64,000 bases of DNA from Synechococcus sp. PCC 6312 (GTDB taxonomy: Bacteria; Cyanobacteriota; Cyanobacteriia; Thermosynechococcales; Thermosynechococcaceae): NCBI RefSeq assembly GCF_000316685.1, contig NC_019680.1, positions 869,501 through 933,500 of the forward strand, given 5' to 3'. A program made the translations under genes and the position numbers. Under the pieces are notes generated by a model that made no database searches, had not been told where the DNA came from, and saw only the letters and a program-made list of their open reading frames with translations. This document shows positions 19,601 to 27,220 of the stretch, piece after piece (the stretch's first letter is position 1; every line of letters begins with the position of its first letter).

Positions 19601-20341
19601 ATTCAGTCTTCGACATCCGACGATTGTGTTCGCATCCTTACCGAAAATGGAGAAGATTTTGGAGAAACACGGGACAAAGTTCGCAAGTTGCGAGAATCGT
19701 TTGGTACTGAGACTATTGACCTTCTTCGACAAGCTCGACAAGCCACTGAACAAGTCTGGCAGTCCTTATTGACTTACGCTCCTTCCCCGGAACTGGAAAC
19801 TACGGTTGCAGAACTAAAAACGCTGCTGACCTCTGAGCAGTTTATCGACTCATGGGATGAGATCGCAGCCAGTACAGAAATGGTGTTGGATGCCTATCGC
19901 ACCACCTATTGCGAACTATTTGAGCGCCGCAAAAAATCCTACGAATCAGCCATTGACGAGATTCAGAACCGATCCGAATGGGCTCCCCTAAAAGTTAATA
20001 ACCCCGGTATGGCCTCGTCGCTCCTGTCGCAGATGCAAGCACGGGTGGGCTCCGATGAGGACAAAGAAGCCGTCGAGCAAGGGCATTCACTTGGTAAAGC
20101 CAGCCTGTCCCAAATGGAGTCAGACCTCGCCGCTGTTGATGGGTTGAAATCATCGGTACTAGTCAAGTTGCAGGAACTCTCCATTGGCAGCGATAAGAAA
20201 GCCCCCGTGCGAAAGGTGCGGGTATCGGAATTCTTTAATCGGCCCATTCAGACTCAGGATGATCTGAAAACAGCAATAAAACTAATTGAAGAAACACTTC
20301 AAAAGTGCATCGACGAAGGTGCCATCATCATTTTGGAGTGA
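16676..20341 (+). CDS. brxC: BREX ATPase BrxC (PglY-like, DUF499)
   Basis: A 1221-residue ATPase. Walker A is GFFGSGKSS at residues 71-79 and Walker B is LVFIIDEVGQHV near residue 255. The remainder is helical with long charged segments, as in BrxC/PglY. It is thought to power or gate recognition of phage DNA together with PglX. Full length for the family and uninterrupted. It ends 3 bases before the HEPN gene, so the two are probably cotranslated. Confidence 0.95.
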   Translation: MKTIGDLLTRDLTRKIEEIIQVDQADEQSVYAEISEYVATDSIREQYHDLLKAMAEAPSEPHESIGVWISGFFGSGKSSFAKNLGYALQNRSVMSRSFADFFKQQIDDNRISDLLDLINVKTPTEVILFEVAKEVDTRKVTQRIAELIYTVLLRELSYAEDFDVAELEIELEAEGKLDQFIEICKLELKKDWETVRAGAQKISRASLILHNLDPKTYPSADSWAHSQRNRDASISVSKVVERTFDLWGRRRPGKGLVFIIDEVGQHVARSGDKIEDLRATIEEFGKASKNLLKARKITAPCWIVVTSQEKLDEVVAAIDSKRVELAKLQDRFRYRVDLAPSDIREVATKRVLAKKAEAETPLKELFKKNEGQLNTALRLERTTRRTDISESDFIHFYPYPPHYIDLCIGIMSGIRLQPGAPRHYGGSNRTIIKQAYEMLVSERTAFANKLIGAMVTLDKVFELVEGNLSNEKRTDIHQIAERFKNEPEDHGWALRVSKAICLLEFIRDLPRTEANLAAVLVDEVGKATPLAEVKAAVQRLEAAKFIRNTEEGWKLQTAQEKNWTNERSGYLDPKPRERNELTRAALQQIFNEPDFKTYRYQNRSFRIGISIDGSSIGDEGELLLSLCVSDDADELTNRIEQIRTESQQKLHENDLYWLFCLTPEIDDLVAQLHASRKMVDKYNQLSAQQKISPDEATCLQDEKNSKVIYENRLRDKLTQGMERGTGMFRGVQNDASALGKSLGEILKKLFGQIVPDLYPKLQMGSSSLKGDEAEQILKTADLKVLPKVFYEGEQGLALVVKDGAKLVIHTNAEVSKEVLDYLKSEHSYGNKDTRMGKALEKRFGGTPYGWERDMLRLVLATLFRAGEIEVTYQGNRYHNYQDPTSRTPFTNNPAFRTSLFSPRQSVGLKTLTQAVQKLEDLTGEEVDVEEGAIATAFKKVAADELEKLHPLKATAQAHQLPILTMLSEYQQTLVGIQSSTSDDCVRILTENGEDFGETRDKVRKLRESFGTETIDLLRQARQATEQVWQSLLTYAPSPELETTVAELKTLLTSEQFIDSWDEIAASTEMVLDAYRTTYCELFERRKKSYESAIDEIQNRSEWAPLKVNNPGMASSLLSQMQARVGSDEDKEAVEQGHSLGKASLSQMESDLAAVDGLKSSVLVKLQELSIGSDKKAPVRKVRVSEFFNRPIQTQDDLKTAIKLIEETLQKCIDEGAIIILE

Positions 20342-20344
20342 ACG

Positions 20345-21163
20345 ATGCTCAGTCCTCGTCAAATCTTTGAAGACAACATCCGTCCAGCGGACTTACTACT
20401 AAAGGTCTATCGGTTGCTGGAACACGATGCACCTAACACCGAGGAAGGGATGGTTCGGACACTCCGTGATCTGGTCCATGCTGAACATGATGAAGGACTG
20501 ATGGTTATCTACAACGAAGTCTTTTTGGGGCTGATTCGGGAACGGGCTGAAGTTCCACCAGCTTCTATCAAGCGAAGTGCTTTATGCAACCTGCTGCGTC
20601 AATCAGTGGTCACAGCAAGCACTGCCTTGGAGACGTACTTGCCGATCCTCTTGCGGGACAATCTGCCGGAGGTAATTCGGTTACGGGGCAAGGATTTCGT
20701 GCCCAAGAATGATGAAGAAATCAAGAATCAATTCAAGAGCCTCACGTTCGATCTGGGTGATGCGGTTCGGATACTAGCAGACCCAGACCCACTGTTCGTT
20801 GCTAACAAGATGATTAGGAGCCTCAACTTCTCCTACCTCAGTGGCAAGCGGGGTATTCACGTCACGGGAGCGTTGTTAGCCCTCGACAACCCCTGGAGAT
20901 TAATCGCCATGCAACTAGGTCGCGATGAGAGCGAAATCAAGAAGTTCCTTGACTCCACGGTAAAACGCCGGAACGACATCGTACATCGGGCTGACCGCTC
21001 ACAGGATGATCCCAGTGGCTGTGCCCAAGAAATCAGGTATCCGTGGGCCAAGCAAGCAGTTGAAACGATTCGGGTTGTGTGTCTTGCGCTCGATGATTTA
21101 GTGACGAGTCGACTTAAGGAGCTTCAATCTCAAGCAGCGGTGGTGCCGCAGGGAGTGAACTGA
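20345..21163 (+). CDS. HEPN-domain protein embedded in the BREX operon
   Basis: A 272-residue protein not among the six core BREX components. The C-terminal half carries a HEPN-type R-x4-H motif, R209-NDIV-H214, within KFLDSTVKRRNDIVHRADR. An N-terminal helical region (CNLLRQSVVTASTALETYL) precedes it, like the RiboL-PSP-HEPN group of predicted RNases. Gaps of 3 bases to brxC and 1 base to pglX bind it tightly into the operon. It could be an RNA-cleaving effector fired when BREX is overcome, or a structural adaptor; both are inference. The motif itself is clear. Confidence 0.82.
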   Translation: MLSPRQIFEDNIRPADLLLKVYRLLEHDAPNTEEGMVRTLRDLVHAEHDEGLMVIYNEVFLGLIRERAEVPPASIKRSALCNLLRQSVVTASTALETYLPILLRDNLPEVIRLRGKDFVPKNDEEIKNQFKSLTFDLGDAVRILADPDPLFVANKMIRSLNFSYLSGKRGIHVTGALLALDNPWRLIAMQLGRDESEIKKFLDSTVKRRNDIVHRADRSQDDPSGCAQEIRYPWAKQAVETIRVVCLALDDLVTSRLKELQSQAAVVPQGVN

Positions 21164-21164
21164 C

Positions 21165-24100
21165 ATGGATCAGGAGATTCGCAATAAGCTTCGTAATGTT
21201 GTAACGAAGTGCCGAAAGCTGCTCGAAGACTCCATTTCACAGGAGCTTGAGGGTAAGTACAACATCTTCGCTAGGAAGGAGAAGGTGACTGCCGACCCAG
21301 ATGCTCCCATGAATCACTTGATGGAAGAGGATCGGGCGGCGCGCAGGGATATTCTCGATCACTTTGCCCACATTAAGGCCCGTGGGTTTAAGCCCAAAGA
21401 TGCCCTTGACCAGTTGATTCGGGAAATTGCCTTCACGCATCTCAATCGGCTTTGTGCCTACAAGATGATGGAGGCGCGTGAGGTCTACGTTGGTGGACAG
21501 AAATTTCGGGAAGCGGTCAGTCGGGGGGTGAACTCTAATGGTGTGAAGTTCTATCTGGCCGAGCATGAGGAGGACGAACGACTCTTTAACACCGGCCATC
21601 AAGATATTGCTTATCGGCACTTCTTGGACTGGCTGGGTGGGGCACTATCCGAAGAGATCGGTGTGTTGTTCAATCCCAACGATCCGGCCAATCGCCTCTA
21701 CCCTCGGCAGAAGACGCTCGATGAAGTTCTCGATTTGCTCAACGGCGGCGGGATCAAGACCGAGGAAACAGAACTCCGGGAGCAATGGCCACAGATTTGG
21801 TCGCAGGACGAAACTATTGGCTGGGTCTACCAGTATTTCACGCCTAAAGAACTCCGGGACAAGGCTCGTAAGGAAAGTCAAGCTCCCCGTAACTCCTACG
21901 AACTGGCCTTTCGCAACCAGTTCTTCACGCCTCGCTATGTGGTCGAGTTCCTCACCGACAACACACTGGGCCGCATTTGGTATGAAATGCGGAAGGGAGA
22001 CACCACGATTAAAGACCAGTGCCGGTATATGGTTCGCCGCCCTACCGAAATTTTTCTGAAGGAAGGCGAGCAGTCGCCCAATAATGCAGCCGAAGGAAAG
22101 GATGATCTTTCCCAGGAAGAACTGCTCAAGCTTCCAGTTCACATTCCGCACCGCCCGAAGAAAGACCCACGGGAACTCAAGATTCTCGACCCAGCCTGTG
22201 GTAGTGGTCACTTCTTGCTGTACTGCTTCGACCTGTTGCTCACGATTTACGAGGAAGCTTATTCCGACCCCGACCTCGGCCCAGCGCTCAAAAAGGACTA
22301 CCCAACGCTCGATGCCCTCAAGCGAGATGTTCCCCGGCTGATCCTCGCCTACAATCTGCACGGCATTGATATTGACTTACGGGCCAGCCAAATTGCGGCC
22401 CTCGCCTTGTGGCTGCGTTGCCAGCGGGCCTATCAAGAGATGGGGCTGAAGAAGGATCGCCCTAAGATCACCCGGTCGAACTTTGTTTGTGCCGAACCAA
22501 TGCCGGGTGAAGAGCCGATGCGCAAGGAGTTCGTTGACCAGCTTGAGCCAAAAGTCCTCGGCCAGGTGGTGGAGGTCGTCTTTGACAAGATGAAGCTGGC
22601 GGGGGAAGCTGGTTCGCTGCTCAAAATCGAGGAGGAGATTCGGGATGCCGTGGCCGCTGCCAAGAAGCAGTATGTCAGAGAGACGACCCAAGCCACGGAT
22701 CGCAAAGGCCAGCCACTTCTGTTTACTCAGGTGGCAATGGATCGCATCACCGGGAAGCCCGATCAACCCTCCCTCTTTGATCTCTCCGACATCACGGACA
22801 ACCAGTTCTTCGAGCAGGCGGAAGGGCGAGTGATCGAAGCACTGCGTTTCTATGCGGAGAAGGCTCAGAATGGTCAACGTCTGCAACGGCGGCTTTTTAC
22901 CGAAGACGCTGTTCGAGGGTTTTCCTTCGTAGACCTTTGCCGAAACCGTTATGACGTAGTGCTGATGAATCCGCCATTTGGAGAATGCTCTCAACTTACC
23001 GCTTCTATCCTTGCTTCATATTACCCGGACTGGAACACCAACCTGCTGTGCGCATTTGTTGCTCGTGCATGGGCAATCACGTGCGGCAACGGATCGGTTG
23101 GGGTAATTTATGACAGAACCGCCGCCATTAAAAGCACCTATGAAGATTTTCGCCGGTGTTCACTCTTGCCCGATAATCGCCTTTTGGCAGTTGCTGATCT
23201 TGGCTGGGGCGTGCTAGATGCGAATGTGGAAGTCACGACCGCTGTACTGCATCGTTCCACGTCCGATCCATCGTGTTTTGTTGACGCAAGGGCCGTAGGT
23301 GTTGAGGAGAAAGGCGGCTTCATTGAGCAGTCTCTTAAGTCAGCCAGCGATGTCCCCACTTCTACATGGGTTCGACCCAAGACCTTCCTGCACTTGCCTA
23401 ATGCCGTGTTGGCTTATGATTTCCCTGAATATCTACGCCGGGCCTTTACGGCATATTCATCATTGGAGAAATCGGGAATCACTGCAGCTCAAGGACACGC
23501 ACTGAAATCAGAAGTCCACTACCGAGCGTTCTGGGAGGTCAGTCCTCTTGAGCCAATTGGCCCAAACCGTCGATGGATCGGTGCATTTAAGGGCGGTGAT
23601 TACAGCCCATTCTTCCTGAAGACGCATCACATTGCGCTATACGGGCGAGACGGATCGCTAGTACCGAAAAGCACTGCAAATGTCTTGCGCAACAAATCGT
23701 TGCACACACTGCCCGGAATCGCTTATGGCAAGCGAGGAGAATACCTCGACTCGCAAGTGTTGCTGGCTGGACAAATCTTTACACACGAAGGACATGCCTT
23801 CCCTAATCTGGGACGCCATGTTGCATGGGCTGCGCTCTGCCTGATGAACTCCCGGCTATTTCAGCATGGGGTCAATTGCTATTGTGGACAGCACAAGCAC
23901 TCAGGTTATGTGAATCTCTTTCCATTCGCTCCGGCCTTGCTCAAGTCTGGCGATGAACTGTCGCACCTTGCGAAGCGAATTTACAGCCTGAAAGAAATGT
24001 GGGCTAGAGGAGACGAGACGCACTTTCTCTTCGTCGCGCCGCACGTCATGCTTTGTGAGCGAACCGACTCTTTCGCCAAGTCAGTCAACAGCATCTTCAA

Positions 24101-25139
24101 TCAATTGGAGGCGTGGGACACAGAGATTCAGGCTGCAGATGCTCGGATAGAAGAGATCGTCTCAGACGCCTACAAGGTCACAGATTCTGACGTGCGAGAA
24201 CTTGTAGCACGAACGGCAAATCGCCCGGTGGATAGGACTGCTTATGACACGTCGATCAGGTCACTGAAAGAGATGGGCATGAGGTTGTCCCTTGAGATGA
24301 CTTCCTATTGCGTTGGAATCGTGTATGGGAGATGGGATGTCCGTTTCGCCATTGGTAGTAAAGTCGCTTGCGTTCCTGAGCCATTTGGGGAGCTTCCTCA
24401 ACATCCGTTAGCAACGCTTTTGGAAGTGAACGAAGTAGGAACAGGTGGCGACTATCCAATTGCTGTGTGTACCAGCGGCATTCTTGTAGACGACCCAGAA
24501 TCTGACAACGACATCGTGACCGCTATCCAGCGGTGCCTAGACGTACTCTTCGATAAAGGGTCAGAAAACGCACTGGAAGAGATGACGCAGCGATTGGGGA
24601 CTGACAGCCTCAGAGACTACTTGCGAAAAGCGCCCACGGGTGGATTCTGGCAGGCTCATGTAGACACATATTCACAAAGTAGCCGCAAGGCGCCGATCTA
24701 CTGGCTACTGCAATCCTCGAAGAAGAACTACGCCATTTGGCTCTACTACCACCGGCTCGACAAAGACCTGCTGTTCAAGGCGCTGGTGAACTACGTCGAG
24801 CCGAAGATTCGCTTGGAAACCAGCCGCCTCGAATCGCTCCAGTCCCAGAAGGCCGCAGCGGGTGACAGCGGCAAAGAGGCCAAGCGACTTGCGAAAGAAG
24901 TCGAAAAGCAGGAAGACTTCCTCTCCGAACTGCAAGACTTCGAGGACAAACTACGGAGGGCGGCGAACCTGCATCTCGAACCTGACCTCAACGATGGCGT
25001 CGTCCTGAACATTGCCCCACTTCACGAACTTGTGCCGTGGAAAGAAGCCAAGAAATACTGGGATGAATTAATGGCAGGCAAATACGAGTGGTCATCCATC
25101 GGCAAGCAACTGCGGGAAAAAGGATTAGTGGAAGGCTAG
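21165..25139 (+). CDS. pglX: BREX adenine methyltransferase PglX
   Basis: A 1324-residue N6-adenine methyltransferase that marks host DNA at a non-palindromic site and guides exclusion of unmodified phage. Motif I is DPACGSGHF (from residue 342) and the catalytic motif NPPF is at residues 602-605. Before these are FRNQFFTPRYVVEFLTDNT and a long N-terminal helical region; after them come the target-recognition regions and a coiled C-terminal segment (SLQSQKAAAGDSGKEAKR). Length matches type 1 PglX. No phase-variable repeat tract is seen. The recognition sequence cannot be read from the protein. Confidence 0.96.
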   Translation: MDQEIRNKLRNVVTKCRKLLEDSISQELEGKYNIFARKEKVTADPDAPMNHLMEEDRAARRDILDHFAHIKARGFKPKDALDQLIREIAFTHLNRLCAYKMMEAREVYVGGQKFREAVSRGVNSNGVKFYLAEHEEDERLFNTGHQDIAYRHFLDWLGGALSEEIGVLFNPNDPANRLYPRQKTLDEVLDLLNGGGIKTEETELREQWPQIWSQDETIGWVYQYFTPKELRDKARKESQAPRNSYELAFRNQFFTPRYVVEFLTDNTLGRIWYEMRKGDTTIKDQCRYMVRRPTEIFLKEGEQSPNNAAEGKDDLSQEELLKLPVHIPHRPKKDPRELKILDPACGSGHFLLYCFDLLLTIYEEAYSDPDLGPALKKDYPTLDALKRDVPRLILAYNLHGIDIDLRASQIAALALWLRCQRAYQEMGLKKDRPKITRSNFVCAEPMPGEEPMRKEFVDQLEPKVLGQVVEVVFDKMKLAGEAGSLLKIEEEIRDAVAAAKKQYVRETTQATDRKGQPLLFTQVAMDRITGKPDQPSLFDLSDITDNQFFEQAEGRVIEALRFYAEKAQNGQRLQRRLFTEDAVRGFSFVDLCRNRYDVVLMNPPFGECSQLTASILASYYPDWNTNLLCAFVARAWAITCGNGSVGVIYDRTAAIKSTYEDFRRCSLLPDNRLLAVADLGWGVLDANVEVTTAVLHRSTSDPSCFVDARAVGVEEKGGFIEQSLKSASDVPTSTWVRPKTFLHLPNAVLAYDFPEYLRRAFTAYSSLEKSGITAAQGHALKSEVHYRAFWEVSPLEPIGPNRRWIGAFKGGDYSPFFLKTHHIALYGRDGSLVPKSTANVLRNKSLHTLPGIAYGKRGEYLDSQVLLAGQIFTHEGHAFPNLGRHVAWAALCLMNSRLFQHGVNCYCGQHKHSGYVNLFPFAPALLKSGDELSHLAKRIYSLKEMWARGDETHFLFVAPHVMLCERTDSFAKSVNSIFNQLEAWDTEIQAADARIEEIVSDAYKVTDSDVRELVARTANRPVDRTAYDTSIRSLKEMGMRLSLEMTSYCVGIVYGRWDVRFAIGSKVACVPEPFGELPQHPLATLLEVNEVGTGGDYPIAVCTSGILVDDPESDNDIVTAIQRCLDVLFDKGSENALEEMTQRLGTDSLRDYLRKAPTGGFWQAHVDTYSQSSRKAPIYWLLQSSKKNYAIWLYYHRLDKDLLFKALVNYVEPKIRLETSRLESLQSQKAAAGDSGKEAKRLAKEVEKQEDFLSELQDFEDKLRRAANLHLEPDLNDGVVLNIAPLHELVPWKEAKKYWDELMAGKYEWSSIGKQLREKGLVEG

Positions 25140-25187
25140 AGCCTTTGGGCAGGTTTCTCAGAGCTATAGCCGTCAAGTTGTTGCTGG

Positions 25188-25223
25188 ACTTTCCTAAAAT
25201 ATGCTATTTTCCTGATCAGGAAA
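25188..25223. promoter_or_regulatory. Palindromic operator in front of the AbiEi-like gene
   Basis: A perfect 16-bp palindrome TTTCCTGATCAGGAAA lies at 25208-25223, and a further half-site ACTTTCCT at 25188-25195. Its right arm (AGGAAAG) doubles as the ribosome site of the ATG at 25227. AbiEi antitoxins are known to repress their own promoters through inverted repeats, so this is a likely autoregulatory operator inside the BREX operon. Confidence 0.65.
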
Positions 25224-25226
25224 GTT

Positions 25227-26333
25227 ATGAAAAATAGGAAACCACCCTCTAAGAATGAAGTCATACGCTGGCTGAAAGACGACCAGCTTAGCCTACCCCC
25301 GCTTAGTTTTAAACTTCGGGAAGTGAAGCCAACATACTTGAGCGGTCAGGGGTGGGACTTTGAGATTGAGACTCGATGGGATGATCAAATTGTCAGCTTC
25401 GCTGTAGGGTACAAGCCCCTGTTCACTCCCAAGGCTTTTTACGCAGCCCTTATTCTATGCCGCATCGGTATGTCAAAGCTTCCCAAAAATTGCTATCCGC
25501 TTGTCATGCTGCCTTTCTTAAGCGCATCACACCTTGAGGAACTAGAAGCCAGTGGAATCAGTGGTGTGGATTGGTGCGGGAACGGCGTGGTGATCGTGCC
25601 GAACAAATTCTGCGTCTTTCGCAGCGGTGCCTCGAATCAGTTTGCCACCTCGTCACCAATCAAAAACATCTACCGTAAGAACACATCAATGGTGGCCCGA
25701 GTGTTTTTGGTGCTGCCTAAATTTAACGATCTCAATGCTATCGAGGCTGAAGTAAATCGTCGTGATGTTTTAGCTCAGTTTGCCGGGAAAACCCCAGTGA
25801 GGATGGGAACCATTTCCAAAGCCCTCAAACAACTTGAAGAGGACTTGATCATTGAGCGCGGACAAAATACCCGACTCCTTCAAGCCGATAAGTTACTTGA
25901 CCTGCTCCAACAAAACTACGAACCGCCAAAATCTCAGCCGATACGCCTCAAGGTTGACTGTGCATTTGACCAGTTACCGCAATTAATCAGTGCAAAAGTC
26001 GAAATGAAAGCAGGGCCATGGGTCGCGACTGGTCTGTCGTCAGTCTCCCGCTATGCGTCAATGCAGCGAGAGGAAATCCTGAGCCTTTACTGTCCAGACG
26101 CAAGGCGTATCCAATCCCTCTTGAATGGTCGAGAAACTGACCGCTTTCCCAACGTGAAGCTCATTGAAACCACTGATCAACCACTGTACTTCGATGCCCG
26201 TCCAAAGGATGGATTCTATTGGGCATCACCTGTGCAAACTTGGTTGGAATTGATGCATGGGGACAAACGGGATCGCGAGACTGCCGATCAAGTTAGAAGT
26301 TACATTCTCCGCCATACCCGGGAGAGTCAATGA
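25227..26333 (+). CDS. AbiEi-like antitoxin/transcriptional regulator within BREX
   Basis: A 368-residue protein. A winged-helix segment is visible around residues 185-215 (RMGTISKALKQLEEDLIIERG). The C-terminal part has WVATGLSSVSRYASM and ends in FYWASPVQTWLELMHGDKR, the arrangement of the AbiEi antitoxin C-terminal domain. It overlaps the next gene by 4 bases (ATGA), as AbiEi-AbiEii pairs do. It is preceded by 87 bp containing a palindromic operator, the only sizeable gap in the BREX operon. Likely jobs are to repress its promoter and neutralise the nucleotidyltransferase. Family assignment is by architecture and partner. Confidence 0.72.
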   Translation: MKNRKPPSKNEVIRWLKDDQLSLPPLSFKLREVKPTYLSGQGWDFEIETRWDDQIVSFAVGYKPLFTPKAFYAALILCRIGMSKLPKNCYPLVMLPFLSASHLEELEASGISGVDWCGNGVVIVPNKFCVFRSGASNQFATSSPIKNIYRKNTSMVARVFLVLPKFNDLNAIEAEVNRRDVLAQFAGKTPVRMGTISKALKQLEEDLIIERGQNTRLLQADKLLDLLQQNYEPPKSQPIRLKVDCAFDQLPQLISAKVEMKAGPWVATGLSSVSRYASMQREEILSLYCPDARRIQSLLNGRETDRFPNVKLIETTDQPLYFDARPKDGFYWASPVQTWLELMHGDKRDRETADQVRSYILRHTRESQ

Positions 26334-27220
26334 TGAACACAATGCCCACTCTTCACACGGCGCTGCTTGATCTGCTCTTTGAGATACGGAACGAGAACCT
26401 ATCGCTTATTATCGGGGGTGGCTATGGGATTTACTTAAAACAGCAACACATCCGAAAACTTGGAATGCGAACACTGTTAACAGAGTGGCCCGAAGCGCGT
26501 TCCACTAACGACCTTGATCTCTTCCTGCGCCCTGAGTTACTCATTGACTCTGCAAAGTTGAAGCCTTTGTCGAAGACGCTTCGCCGTTTGGGATATCAGG
26601 TCATTCCAGGAGCAGAAAAATACCAGTTTGCAAGGCCTGGCCCGGATGGTGGCCCAGAGGGAAGTCTAAAAATCGACCTACTGACTGGGCCACAAAGCCG
26701 ATTTCAGAATACTACTGTGCAGGTGAATAACCGTCGGGTACGCCCGAATCCGTCAATCGATCTCCATGCCCATCCGGTCGATGAAGCCTTCACACTAGAG
26801 GATGATCTGTTGCCGATCACGATTGATGGAACAACCAGCAACGGTTCACCATTTGAAGCGGAAGTCTACCTCCCGCATCCGTTGACCTTCACTATGATGA
26901 AACTGTTTGCCTTTCGGGATCGGATTGACGACATGAATAAAGAGTTCGGCAGCTACCATGCACTGGATATCTATACGATCCTGGCACTGACTAGCGAGGA
27001 GGAATGGCTTCGCGCCTGCCAACTCCGAGAACTACATCAAAATAATGGGTATATCTTGGAAGCGGCTCAAATTACGAAGCAATATTTCTCAACGTTGAGC
27101 AGTAAAGGAATGCTCCGTATGCGTGAAAGCCCATACTGTCGCCCAGAACTCCAACTCAACGACTTCTGCAACGTACTGTGTGAGCTTTTTCCAGAGCACT
27201 TAATGGTGGAGGCTCGTTAA
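26330..27220 (+). CDS. AbiEii-like nucleotidyltransferase toxin within BREX
   Basis: A 296-residue nucleotidyltransferase of the AbiEii/AbiGii type. The N-terminal motif is IIGGGYGIYLK (residues 27-37), followed by the metal-binding STNDLDLFL with D61 and D63, and a third acidic strand LKIDLLTG. The conserved FTMMKLFAFRDR helix follows. AbiEii proteins act as GTP-using toxins in type IV toxin-antitoxin systems. The stop overlaps the pglZ start by one base (TAATG), so pglZ translation is probably coupled to it. Its presence between pglX and pglZ is not part of the standard type 1 operon. Confidence 0.8.
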   Translation: MMNTMPTLHTALLDLLFEIRNENLSLIIGGGYGIYLKQQHIRKLGMRTLLTEWPEARSTNDLDLFLRPELLIDSAKLKPLSKTLRRLGYQVIPGAEKYQFARPGPDGGPEGSLKIDLLTGPQSRFQNTTVQVNNRRVRPNPSIDLHAHPVDEAFTLEDDLLPITIDGTTSNGSPFEAEVYLPHPLTFTMMKLFAFRDRIDDMNKEFGSYHALDIYTILALTSEEEWLRACQLRELHQNNGYILEAAQITKQYFSTLSSKGMLRMRESPYCRPELQLNDFCNVLCELFPEHLMVEAR

